Assembly (NCBI RefSeq): GCF_002264395.1
Contig: NZ_NFVA01000002.1
Span: 124,001-188,000, forward strand
Source: Paenibacillus sp. VTT E-133291
GTDB lineage: Bacteria; Bacillota; Bacilli; Paenibacillales; Paenibacillaceae
Direction: 5' to 3'
Length of the DNA stretch: 64,000 nucleotides
Position 1 is the first letter of the stretch. Each line of letters starts with the position of its first letter. The notes under the pieces were generated by a model. The model had not been told where the DNA came from. It worked only from the letters and a program-made list of their open reading frames with translations, and searched no databases. Of this stretch, positions 43,088-51,329 are shown one piece after another. The translations under genes were made by a program, and so were the position numbers.

Positions 43088-44713
43088 ATGAGTGAGCGTA
43101 GACTCCGAACCATCACTGTAAATCAAATCGGATATCCGGTGGGTGGAGAAAAGATTGCAGTGTTTACTGGTGCAGAACATGACTTTCAGGTTGTTGATGT
43201 TGATCATGGAAATGTTGTATTTGAAGGGCAGACAGGTGCTCCCAGATTTGATGAGGCAAGCGGAGTAACTGTACATACAGGTGATTTTTCTGAGGTTCAT
43301 GCAGTGGGCAGATACCGGATTGTGCAAGGTGAGGGGATAGCTTCGGCATCATTTATTATTTCAGATAAACCTTATCACGAGCTTCAACAGGGCTTGCTGA
43401 AGGCCTTTTATTATTATCGTTGCGGGGTTGAGTTAACTGAAGAGTATGCTGGCGAATGGAAGCATAAGGCATGTCATACAGCAGAGGGTATTGTGTATGG
43501 TGAAACGGAGCGTAGGCTAGATTGTTCTGGGGGCTGGCATGATGCAGGTGATTATGGCAAATACAGCGGACCTGGAGCCAAGGCCATCGCTGATCTATTC
43601 CTAGCGTATGAGTTATATCCTTCTGCTTTTGTAAGCGCTATCCCGATTCCTGAAAGTAGGGGGATAACTCCAGATGTACTGCTGGAATGCAAAGTGGAGC
43701 TGGATTGGTTGTTCAAAATGCAAGACTATAGAACAGGTGGAGTGTATCATAAACTGACTACACTGAGCTTTCCCGGCTTGGATGTAATGCCAGAGGCTGA
43801 TACAGCAGATCTATATTTCTCACCGGTGTCATCCACCGCCACTGGCGATTTTGCTGGAGTCATGGCCATGGCAGCACGGATATATGAGCCCTTTGACTCA
43901 GCCTATGCGAAGAAATGTCTGGATGCCGCAACATTAGCTTGGGAATGGCTTGTTCAACATCCAGATGCACCAGGGTTTATAAATCCGCCAGAAATCAGCA
44001 CCGGGGAATATGGAGATGGGAACGACAAGGATGAGCGGTATTGGGCAGCTGCGGAGCTCTATCGTACGACGGGGAAAGAAGAATACCATCATGCTGTTAT
44101 GCAGCTGGTGGAATTATCTTTTCCAAAATACAGTCTAGGCTGGGCGGATATGGGGGGCTATGGCACACTTGCCTATCTGTTAAATGGTGAAGATCTGTCA
44201 GACCGTGCTTTATATGCTTCCTTAAGAGAAGGACTTCTAGCAGAAGCGGATCGGTTAGTGGAACAGAGTCGTGGGGATGGTTATAGGATCTCCTTAAAAG
44301 AGGACGACTATATTTGGGGAAGCAACATGCTCGTAATGAACAATGCTATGCTGCTAGTTGTGGCTGAATATTTTAGTGACGATATGAGCTTTGCGGACTG
44401 TGCGCTAGATCATTTGCACTATCTGATGGGGCGTAACGTACTGGATATCAGTTATGTTACCGGATTTGGCGATCATCCAGTGATGCATCCGCATCATCGT
44501 CCATCTGTTGGTGACCATGTTACTGATCCTGTGCCGGGCCTTGTATCTGGGGGGCCAGATCGTGGGCTTCATGATGAATATGTTGTAGAGCATTTACAAG
44601 GGAAACCTGCTGCTCAGTGCTTTGCAGATCATGAGCTTAGTTATTCTACGAATGAGGTAACGATCTATTGGAATTCCCCAGCAGTGTTCGTTACGGCTCG
44701 ATTTAATCAATAA
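43088..44713 (+). CDS. Glycoside hydrolase family 9 enzyme, cytoplasmic
   Basis: 541 residues from the ATG at 43088, 7 bases after AAGGAG. An N-terminal Ig-like (CelD_N) domain (about 5-95) begins with VNQIGYPVGGEKIAV. The (alpha/alpha)6 barrel follows with the nucleophile/base aspartates in GGWHDAGDYGKY near 150, MGRNVLDISYVTGFGDHP with HPHHRPS near 445, and the proton-donor glutamate in STNEVTIYW near 521. No signal peptide or cellulose-binding module exists, so it works inside the cell on imported oligosaccharides, unlike secreted GH9 cellulases. Related cytoplasmic forms are glucosaminidases or beta-glucosidases. Confidence 0.9.
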   Translation: MSERRLRTITVNQIGYPVGGEKIAVFTGAEHDFQVVDVDHGNVVFEGQTGAPRFDEASGVTVHTGDFSEVHAVGRYRIVQGEGIASASFIISDKPYHELQQGLLKAFYYYRCGVELTEEYAGEWKHKACHTAEGIVYGETERRLDCSGGWHDAGDYGKYSGPGAKAIADLFLAYELYPSAFVSAIPIPESRGITPDVLLECKVELDWLFKMQDYRTGGVYHKLTTLSFPGLDVMPEADTADLYFSPVSSTATGDFAGVMAMAARIYEPFDSAYAKKCLDAATLAWEWLVQHPDAPGFINPPEISTGEYGDGNDKDERYWAAAELYRTTGKEEYHHAVMQLVELSFPKYSLGWADMGGYGTLAYLLNGEDLSDRALYASLREGLLAEADRLVEQSRGDGYRISLKEDDYIWGSNMLVMNNAMLLVVAEYFSDDMSFADCALDHLHYLMGRNVLDISYVTGFGDHPVMHPHHRPSVGDHVTDPVPGLVSGGPDRGLHDEYVVEHLQGKPAAQCFADHELSYSTNEVTIYWNSPAVFVTARFNQ

Positions 44714-44729
44714 ATTAATTAATATTAGG

Positions 44730-44769
44730 GAAAGGCGTGTCTCATGGGGGAGATGCCTTTCTCTTTTTT
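44730..44769 (+). terminator. Intrinsic terminator after the GH9 gene
   Basis: GAAAGGC and GCCTTTC pair with inner TCTC/GGAGA, followed by TCTTTTTTT. It lies upstream of the next start at 44837. Confidence 0.85.
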
Positions 44770-44836
44770 TATGCAGCTAAAATGCTATAATACGAAATGG
44801 TATGATATTTTTTCGTTTGGCAATAGGAGGTATGGC

Positions 44837-45592
44837 ATGGCATTGAACAGTATTTTTGAAATTCAAAAACTTGCAAAATTGAACTGGAAAAGCAGTGAAC
44901 AAGCTTCGAAATATCTATTCTCGGACATCTCTGCTGAAATATCTGAATCGGACCGAATTGCTCTGATTGGTGCCTCGGGTCAAGGTAAAAGCACACTACT
45001 TAGAATAATGGCTCTGCTGGATGCTCCAGATGAAGGGGATATGCTTGTCAAGGGCTCTTCATTCAAAAATATGGATTCAAGGCTGTGGAGAATGAAAATC
45101 GGGTTTGTGGCACAACAAGCGGTTATGTTGCCTGGCAATGTGGAGGATAACCTTAGAACCGTCAGCAAGCTGCATGACAGACCCTATGACCTTAAATTAG
45201 TACAGCGGCTATTGGAACAACTAGGGCTGGAGCAATTGGATTTAAGTAAAAAAGCAGCAGATTGCTCAGGTGGTGAAAAGCAGCGGATTTCTTTGATTCG
45301 GTCATTGCTGTTGCGGCCTAATGTTCTACTGCTCGATGAAATTACTGCATCACTTGACATTGACAGTACTCAAAGGGTCGAGGACTTACTAGAACAGTGG
45401 CATAAAGAAGAAGGGACTTCAATGATTTGGGTGACCCATGACCTTAAGCAGGCTAGCCGAATAAGTACTACCACATGGTTTATGGGGAAAGGTAAGCTTG
45501 AACAACACTTGAGTGAATCTTTTTTTGCTGAATCTGCGGAAGACTTGGCAAAAAGGTTTATTCGGCCGTTAGAAGGAGCGTCATTCATATGA
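44837..45592 (+). CDS. ABC transporter ATP-binding protein (FetA/YbbL-type)
   Basis: 251 residues from the ATG at 44837, 6 bases after AGGAGG; the frame extends back to 44744 but runs through the terminator there. Walker A is GASGQGKST (near 45), signature CSGGEKQR (near 140), Walker B VLLLDEITASLD and the H-loop VTHDLKQ. Paired with the membrane gene at 45589, it resembles the FetAB exporter that lowers cellular iron, and the UPF0014 family in general. The pair overlaps by 4 bases. Confidence 0.88.
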   Translation: MALNSIFEIQKLAKLNWKSSEQASKYLFSDISAEISESDRIALIGASGQGKSTLLRIMALLDAPDEGDMLVKGSSFKNMDSRLWRMKIGFVAQQAVMLPGNVEDNLRTVSKLHDRPYDLKLVQRLLEQLGLEQLDLSKKAADCSGGEKQRISLIRSLLLRPNVLLLDEITASLDIDSTQRVEDLLEQWHKEEGTSMIWVTHDLKQASRISTTTWFMGKGKLEQHLSESFFAESAEDLAKRFIRPLEGASFI

Positions 45593-46335
45593 GTTATACT
45601 GCACTGAGTTTTACGCTTCTGTTTGTGCTAGGGACCATGTTGGTATCGGTATGGCAAAAGCTCGGACTAGAAAAAGATATTATTGTAGGCACGATAAGGT
45701 CGGCGATTCAATTACTTGCGGTCGGATATGTACTGCAATTTATTTTTAAAACCGATCAGATGATCTATGTTGTTTTGATTATAATCTTCATGATAAGTGT
45801 AGCCGCATGGAATGCAGCGAAAAGAGGCAAAGGGCTGCATGGATTAGTTTGGAGAATTGGACTTGCGATCGCTACTATGGAGCTCCTAATGATGGGGATT
45901 CTACTCGGCTTACATATTATTGAAGCAACTCCGCAATATATCATTCCCATTAGTGGCATGACCATTGGTAGCGCTATGGTTGTCTCCGGTTTGTTCATTA
46001 ACCATATCAAGCACGAAATACAGCAGAGCAAAGGGGAAATCGAGACCCTGCTGTCACTCGGTGCAACGGTTCCACAAGCGATCCATGAAGTTAGAAAAAG
46101 ATCTGTGAAATTCAGCATGATCCCTACCATCGACGGAATGAAGACTGTAGGACTTGTTCAGCTTCCAGGCATGATGACGGGTATGATTATAGCAGGCGCT
46201 GATCCAGTAATCGCTGTTCGCTATCAAATTCTGATTGTGTTCTCATTCACCGCCTCTGCGGCCATAACAAGTATACTGCTAAGTGTACTGAGCTACCGAC
46301 TCTTTTTCACGCCTGATCAACGGCTTAGACAATAG
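45589..46335 (+). CDS. ABC transporter permease (FetB/YbbM, UPF0014 family)
   Basis: 248 residues with six or seven membrane spans. SVWQKLGLEKDIIVGTIRSAIQLLAVGYVLQ, the GMTIGSAMV loop, SLGATVPQAIHEV and TVGLVQLPGMMTGMIIAGADP are the conserved stretches of UPF0014. The start overlaps the ATPase gene by 4 bases (ATGA). In E. coli FetAB exports iron and protects against peroxide; the metal carried here is inferred. The gene ends near the convergent excalibur gene. Confidence 0.9.
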   Translation: MSYTALSFTLLFVLGTMLVSVWQKLGLEKDIIVGTIRSAIQLLAVGYVLQFIFKTDQMIYVVLIIIFMISVAAWNAAKRGKGLHGLVWRIGLAIATMELLMMGILLGLHIIEATPQYIIPISGMTIGSAMVVSGLFINHIKHEIQQSKGEIETLLSLGATVPQAIHEVRKRSVKFSMIPTIDGMKTVGLVQLPGMMTGMIIAGADPVIAVRYQILIVFSFTASAAITSILLSVLSYRLFFTPDQRLRQ

Positions 46336-46360
46336 ATGGAGCAGGAGTCAGGGGTAAATC

Positions 46361-46630
46361 TTATTTCTCACAAGCGATTCCGTCTTTGTCACGGTCGCTT
46401 TTTTTGTTGGCTTCATAGAGCGCCTTAGATACAAAAGGTTTATATTTCGTTTTTCCACCTTTGTTCTTGGTTGAGCTGGAAATGGCGACGCCACCTTTGT
46501 AAACTTTATTTAGCTCTGTACAGTTTTTATAGGTTTTCACCTTGGATTCAGCACTTGCTGTACTTACGGTACCGATGGCTAGAGCGAGCAGCAGACCTGC
46601 CGATAGACAGAGCCTTAAGTGTTTTTTCAT
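46361..46630 (-). CDS. Secreted excalibur-domain protein
   Basis: 89 residues. A signal peptide (LRLCLSAGLLLALAIGTVSTASA) is cut near residue 27. The rest, with YKNCTELNKVYKGGVAIS and the final DRDKDGIACEK, is an excalibur domain; the D-x-D-x-D-G-x-x-C-E loop is EF-hand-like and binds calcium, and the two cysteines form a disulfide. It is probably loosely attached to the cell wall. GGAGATG precedes the start. Confidence 0.92.
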   Translation of the reverse strand: MKKHLRLCLSAGLLLALAIGTVSTASAESKVKTYKNCTELNKVYKGGVAISSSTKNKGGKTKYKPFVSKALYEANKKSDRDKDGIACEK

Positions 46631-46810
46631 GGGGACATCTCCTCTAAAGTTTAGTTATTAAAATAACCTCTCTTTTTATATTACCAGTTTATTGCACAGG
46701 GGGGTATATTATGAAAAATCTAGACAGGTAGTCCTAACATACATAATTATCAGCGACGACGGGGAATAATTAGAATTCAATTTACATGAGGTGAAAAAGC
46801 TTTCTATGAG

Positions 46811-47308
46811 GTGATTCTAATTAGCACAAAGAAATTGGCAGCCACCCTAATCGCAGGGCTGTTGCTTCTGCCGGGAATCGCGATAGGTGCGCCTGATAAC
46901 AACGGAACGGTGATCCAGTCTAATGGAAAGCTGCTCTCAGCCATGCCTTTGCCAGCCCCGGAGTCTAAACGAATTATATTGCCTTCTGCATTTCAAGCTG
47001 CTGAGCTCTACGGGTTCGGTTTGCAGCACCGGAATGCGTCAATTCAATATTCGATCTTTTCCAAGGAGCTCAAAAAGGTTATGTATCCGCAGTTTGTTGA
47101 ACTGAATTGGGTAACGGGCGTATCCAGTCCGTGGATTACAAAGTACGAGGTTACTAAAGAAACAGTAATTAACCCAAATTCAGAGGTCATAGAAATGCGT
47201 ATAGATACCGCAACCTCAAATGGTCCAGAACCATCCATGCTACTGACGATCTCACTTGTTAAAGATCATAATAGCTGGGTGATTACCGGAGTGAAGCCGA
47301 ATCCTTAA
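46811..47308 (+). CDS. Small secreted protein of unknown function
   Basis: 165 residues if read from the GTG at 46811. A signal peptide (LAATLIAGLLLLPGIAIGA) is cut near residue 27. The mature part, with FQAAELYGFGLQHRNASIQYSIFS and TISLVKDHNSWVITGVKPNP, looks like an NTF2/SnoaL-type fold but this is guesswork. The start is unclear: GAGGTG covers the GTG itself, and an ATT codon at 46820 lies 6 bases after the site. A second GAGGTG occurs 18 bases upstream. It ends at a strong terminator. Confidence 0.7.
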   Translation: MILISTKKLAATLIAGLLLLPGIAIGAPDNNGTVIQSNGKLLSAMPLPAPESKRIILPSAFQAAELYGFGLQHRNASIQYSIFSKELKKVMYPQFVELNWVTGVSSPWITKYEVTKETVINPNSEVIEMRIDTATSNGPEPSMLLTISLVKDHNSWVITGVKPNP

Positions 47309-47329
47309 ATGTCATGCGGAGAATTGTAA

Positions 47330-47376
47330 AAAGAGCAAGCGTAGTAGGGAAGATTCCCTTACGCTTGCTCTTTTTT
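47330..47376 (+). terminator. Intrinsic terminator after the small secreted protein
   Basis: AAGAGCAAGCGTA and TACGCTTGCTCTT form a 13-bp perfect stem with GGGAA/TTCCC inside, followed by TTTT. Confidence 0.9.
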
Positions 47377-47588
47377 ATAAGATTTGTAGCACTAGCGATC
47401 AACTGCACGCATGTCTCATCATAAGAAATCAGCGTACGCTGACGGCCAACTCAAAAAGTATCTCTTCACTCGAACATTGCGGACCGTATAGCTCTTATTC
47501 CCCTTCAATTCCGCATTATTGGAGCAGTTTTGGGTGAATAGCTGCATCTGAGTCCGATAGCTTCGCTAATTTGCTCACCATAATGTCT
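47377..47588. other. Noncoding gap, possible genus-specific repeat
   Basis: No gene is supported in this 212-base gap between a terminator and the convergent hydrolase. The central part resembles, from memory, a recurrent Paenibacillus intergenic sequence, but no second copy is present in this window. Confidence 0.3.
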
Positions 47589-48446
47589 CTAGTCTCTACC
47601 TGCCTTAACCATCAATTCCGCCATCATTTTTGGCTCGGTTCGGACAGTGGTCATATGATCACCTTTGCCTTCGATGAAGCGGAAAACGCCCAAATGACTG
47701 GACTGAGTCGGGTGAAACCCATATGGGCCTTGTGGGATAGCCGTGTCTTCCGTCAGATAAAGATAACTTTTAGGGATTTGGAGACTGTAGAATTTCTTGA
47801 GATCCAGCTTTTCAAATAGTGGAGTAGCTGGTTCAGGCGGAGCTTGTTTATAAAAGGCTTGTGCCTCTGCAAGACTGGCAGTGTTGACGAAGGTATCCCG
47901 GAAAAGCGGGAAAGGGAGCGTGATGGTATTATTACCGGAAGCGTCTCTTAGCTGTTCAAAGGATTTAAGTGACTCAGCAGGAAATTGATCTGCCACACTT
48001 TGCCCGTCAAGCGGCGCGAAGGCATCAAAGAACACGATCCGTTTGATCCGATCAGGTACTTGCTGGGAAACTGTTTGAATGACTGATCCACCAAAGCTAT
48101 GTCCAAGCAGAATAAAATCCTTCAAGTCTTTTTGTTTGATATAGTCGACAACGGACTTTGTGATTTGCTCATGTGTTACATTATTATTCTTATCCGCGCC
48201 ATGTCCCGCATATTCCGGTGTGTAGACGGTATGCCCTAACTTACGAAGCTCGGCGGCTGTTTCATCCCAAAAACCTGCTGTAGCCCAAGACCCATGAATC
48301 AGAACAAAGGTTAATGGAGTCTGTTTGGTAGAGGATTTGTGGTTAGCGGCCGCAACCGTGGAGTGCTGATTCAAAGGCTGCAACCCCATAATAGTGAAGA
48401 TAGAGATACATAACGCTAATACTATTTTAGTGTGAATCGATTTCAT
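47589..48446 (-). CDS. Secreted alpha/beta hydrolase (esterase-like)
   Basis: 285 residues. A signal peptide (IVLALCISIFTIMGLQP) is followed by a short Ser/Lys/Thr linker. The catalytic domain shows VLIHGSWATAGFWDE, the nucleophile elbow LLGHSFGGSV with its serine, DAFAP, and a C-terminal GKGDHMTTVRTEP that carries the catalytic histidine. The order is that of the MES/HNL-like plant esterase type within the superfamily. The substrate is unknown. GAGGCAAAG precedes the ATG. Confidence 0.88.
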   Translation of the reverse strand: MKSIHTKIVLALCISIFTIMGLQPLNQHSTVAAANHKSSTKQTPLTFVLIHGSWATAGFWDETAAELRKLGHTVYTPEYAGHGADKNNNVTHEQITKSVVDYIKQKDLKDFILLGHSFGGSVIQTVSQQVPDRIKRIVFFDAFAPLDGQSVADQFPAESLKSFEQLRDASGNNTITLPFPLFRDTFVNTASLAEAQAFYKQAPPEPATPLFEKLDLKKFYSLQIPKSYLYLTEDTAIPQGPYGFHPTQSSHLGVFRFIEGKGDHMTTVRTEPKMMAELMVKAGRD

Positions 48447-48618
48447 ACTTTGCCTCCTGTATAGTGTGAGAATTTAACATTATAGAGGATGCCCCGTTTA
48501 ACAGGGAAAGATGAATTTTTATTGGAGTCACTGAATCTCCGGCACCTAGGCATAGGCTAACGCATATGTTGTTCTAGGAAATCAAAAATTTACGGGAACA
48601 GAAGGGTAGGAATAAACA

Positions 48619-49473
48619 GTGACTTCATACATGGATTATACGTCCCCTGATACACAATTTACTTTCGATGTGAACACTAATACTCTCTTTAAAAAGGATG
48701 CCAACAATTTCATTAACATGCTGTCGATTAAACAACTAAACACATTGGAGAATATTTCACTCCTTGATATTTTCCTCAGTAAATCGAATGTGGTAGAGCC
48801 TCATTATCATCAAAATGCGGCAGAGCTTGTCTATTGTATCTGTGGGTCAGCAGTAGTGTCTATACTCAATCCGTTTACAAATGAACTTCTTCATTTCCCA
48901 ATATGTCCAGGTCAAGTGGCGAACGTGCCGCAAGGCTGGTGGCATTATGAGGTGGCAACCGTCGATAATACACATTTGCTTGCGATTTTTGATGCGCCTA
49001 TTCCAGAGGTCATCTTAGGCTCGGATATCCTGAGCAAAACACCTGCGAATGTATTAGCTCATACTTACTGTTTGAATGAAGCCTTAGTAAAGGAAGCCTT
49101 AGCGCCTATTAAACCTGGAACCTTTATCGGCCCACCTGCCGACTGCTGTGAGGAAGATAAAGTAAAGGGAGTAAGTAATATGGCTCCAAATATGGCTCCG
49201 AATATGAAACCAAATATGGCACCAAGTATGAATATGCATGCAAATATGAAACCTAACATGCAACCGAACATGCATCCAAACATGCAACCATACGCTCAAA
49301 TGCAAGCTCAACCGATCCCTATAGCTTCACAAATGCCCCAAGCTACACAAGCGTTCACGTATCAGCCTTATCCAATGCAAGGATACTACACTCAAGGCTA
49401 TGAACAGCACTATCGCCAACAGCCTTATGTACAACAACAGCCGAATTATCAATATTCAAATAATCAAGAGTAA
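48619..49473 (+). CDS. Cupin protein with Met/Asn/Pro-rich repeat tail
   Basis: 284 residues beginning with GTG at 48619; TAGGAA lies just upstream. The cupin core has EPHYHQNAAELVYCI (H62, H64, E69) and PQGWWHYE with H109, a metal site. Residues 187-222 are about nine tandem NM-x-P units, some as HANM or NMHP. The last 60 residues are Gln/Tyr/Pro-rich (YPMQGYYTQGYEQHY). This tail resembles Bacillales spore coat proteins, and oxalate-decarboxylase-type cupins occur in coats. Metal binding through Met is conceivable. It has no signal peptide. Confidence 0.8.
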   Translation: MTSYMDYTSPDTQFTFDVNTNTLFKKDANNFINMLSIKQLNTLENISLLDIFLSKSNVVEPHYHQNAAELVYCICGSAVVSILNPFTNELLHFPICPGQVANVPQGWWHYEVATVDNTHLLAIFDAPIPEVILGSDILSKTPANVLAHTYCLNEALVKEALAPIKPGTFIGPPADCCEEDKVKGVSNMAPNMAPNMKPNMAPSMNMHANMKPNMQPNMHPNMQPYAQMQAQPIPIASQMPQATQAFTYQPYPMQGYYTQGYEQHYRQQPYVQQQPNYQYSNNQE

Positions 49474-49480
49474 CTACAAA

Positions 49481-49512
49481 AACCTCCCGAGATTAAATCT
49501 CCCGGGAGGTTT
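49481..49512. terminator. Bidirectional terminator between cupin and oxidoreductase genes
   Basis: AACCTCCCG and CGGGAGGTT form the outer stem and GATT/AATC the inner part, serving both convergent genes. Confidence 0.75.
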
Positions 49513-49524
49513 ACTTGTTAGGGT

Positions 49525-50520
49525 TTAAGATAAACGGACAAGCACTCTGCCGCGTGTGTTTCCTTGCAGAATATCTTCCAATGCTTGTGGCAGTTCATTT
49601 AAGGTTACTTCACGATCTACAAGGTTCTCAAGCTGTGCAGGCTTTAAATCAGTCGCCATCCGGGCCCACACCTTTTCGCGTAGCTCAGCAGGACACTCTA
49701 CGGAATCAATACCGAGCAGGTTAACCCCCCGAAGAATAAAGGGAAGGACAGTAGTTGGAACAGAAGTGCCACCGGTCAGGCCGCTTGCAGCAACAGAACC
49801 TCTGTAGGAGATTTTACTCAAAATCGACGCAAGTGAGTTTCCGCCAACGGAATCTACGGCACCTTGCCATAGTTGTTTCTCTAATGGTTTGCTAGATCCG
49901 CCTGTAACATCTTCGCGTGAAATGACTTCTCCCGCGCCAAGAGTTTTCAAATATTCGTTAGCTTCTTTATTACCAGTGCTGGCCACTACGCTATAGCCTT
50001 TTGTGCTAAGCATAGCGATAGCCGATCCACCCACACCACCTGTCGCTCCCGTTACCAGTACTTTGCCTTTGTCTGGTGCTAAGTCATTGTCTTCCAGAGC
50101 TTGAATGGACAAGGCTGCAGTTAGTCCAGCTGTACCATAAATCATAGCTTCTCTTAGTGTAAGTCCTACCGGAATTGGGGTGATCCAAGCAGCAGGAATT
50201 CGTGTATATTCGCTAAATCCTCCAAAATGAGATACACCCATACCATACCCTGTAGCGATAACTTGCTGTCCTTCATGAAACCGCTCGTCTGTGGAAGAGA
50301 CCACAATACCGGATAAGTCGATGCCTGGAATAAAAGGGTAGGATCTTACAATTTTCCCGTTAGGGATACTGGCTAATCCGTCTTTATAGTTCACACTGGA
50401 GTATGCAACCTTTATTAAGACTTCTCCAGCGGGTAAATCGTCTAAGGTAACTGGATTAACAGCGACGGAGAACGATGAATCTGTTTTGTCGACAACCAAG
50501 GCTTGAAATGATTCTGTCAT
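49525..50520 (-). CDS. Zinc-independent alcohol dehydrogenase-like oxidoreductase (YhdH/YhfP type)
   Basis: 331 residues from the ATG at 50520, with AAGGAG upstream. The MDR fold shows SSVNYKDGLAS, FIPGIDLSGIV, the nucleotide loop VTGATGGVGGSAIAML near 150, and GVNLLGIDSVECP. These belong to the YhdH/AcuI acrylyl-CoA reductase family, which reduces acrylyl-CoA or related quinone-like substrates with NADPH. The physiological substrate here is not known. It is monocistronic. Confidence 0.9.
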   Translation of the reverse strand: MTESFQALVVDKTDSSFSVAVNPVTLDDLPAGEVLIKVAYSSVNYKDGLASIPNGKIVRSYPFIPGIDLSGIVVSSTDERFHEGQQVIATGYGMGVSHFGGFSEYTRIPAAWITPIPVGLTLREAMIYGTAGLTAALSIQALEDNDLAPDKGKVLVTGATGGVGGSAIAMLSTKGYSVVASTGNKEANEYLKTLGAGEVISREDVTGGSSKPLEKQLWQGAVDSVGGNSLASILSKISYRGSVAASGLTGGTSVPTTVLPFILRGVNLLGIDSVECPAELREKVWARMATDLKPAQLENLVDREVTLNELPQALEDILQGNTRGRVLVRLS

Positions 50521-50744
50521 AAGTGTAAGCTCCTTCAACTACGTTATAGGTGAGGCATTTATATAATATTTATTCTGCCCAATTAACTTGTCATTGTCTA
50601 TGATATAACGCAAGTGAGACTCCGTGAAGGACTTTTTAAATGTGTATTGCAACATTATAATCAAACTCTCCATGTTATTTGTGCAGTGGACATGTTAAGT
50701 TCAGACTGCTGATACATAACTTGTTTTTGAGGGAGAATTGTTGA

Positions 50745-51245
50745 ATGTCTATTATAAAATTAATTCGTGAACATGAGATCGAGCCGTACTTGGATCTCTT
50801 AGCAGAGGTTGAACATATCCATCTGGATAGAAACAATCGTAACCATGAGCAGTGGTTGAGACGTCGCATACAATCACATTTTCAGCGAGGGGCGTTGTTT
50901 TATGCCTATCATGAGAATGAACAATGCGATGCTTTTGGTATTGTTGCCGTTCTGCATGAGGAGGCACCGATTGGTATTCCCGCGCTTGGCGCAAGAGCTG
51001 AAGTTTTAGACATTGGAGTAAGTAAAGAACATCGTAGAAAAGGAATAGGAGGTATTTTACTTCAGCATGTAGAAAAGGTTGTTAAGAGTAGAGGAGCTTA
51101 CTGTTTACTTATGCTGACCTATGCAGAAGATTTTGATGTGATTGCTTTTTACGGTAAAAATGGCTTTGTGCCCGTTGCTACGATCCCTGATGTATTTGGT
51201 CCTGGTGCCGAAGGAAATACTATATTAAGAAAAATACTAAGGTGA
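50745..51245 (+). CDS. GNAT-family N-acetyltransferase
   Basis: 166 residues. The acetyl-CoA motif is VSKEHRRKGIGGILLQHVEKV (about 90-110), followed by AYCLLMLTYAEDFDVIAFYGKNGFVPV, the usual C-terminal strand and helix. GAGGGAG lies 9 bases before the ATG. The substrate cannot be told. It is monocistronic. Confidence 0.88.
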   Translation: MSIIKLIREHEIEPYLDLLAEVEHIHLDRNNRNHEQWLRRRIQSHFQRGALFYAYHENEQCDAFGIVAVLHEEAPIGIPALGARAEVLDIGVSKEHRRKGIGGILLQHVEKVVKSRGAYCLLMLTYAEDFDVIAFYGKNGFVPVATIPDVFGPGAEGNTILRKILR

Positions 51246-51329
51246 TCTATTCAATAGGAAGAAAGTTTGTTTAAATGGTATAGTATAGTGTATTTGAAAT
51301 CTTAGGGTTGAAGAAAGAGAGGCTAATTC

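Noticed and set aside
49065-49311. Minus-strand frames rich in Phe-Ile-Gly or His in the cupin repeat
   Set aside because: They are antisense reflections of the NM-x-P repeat.
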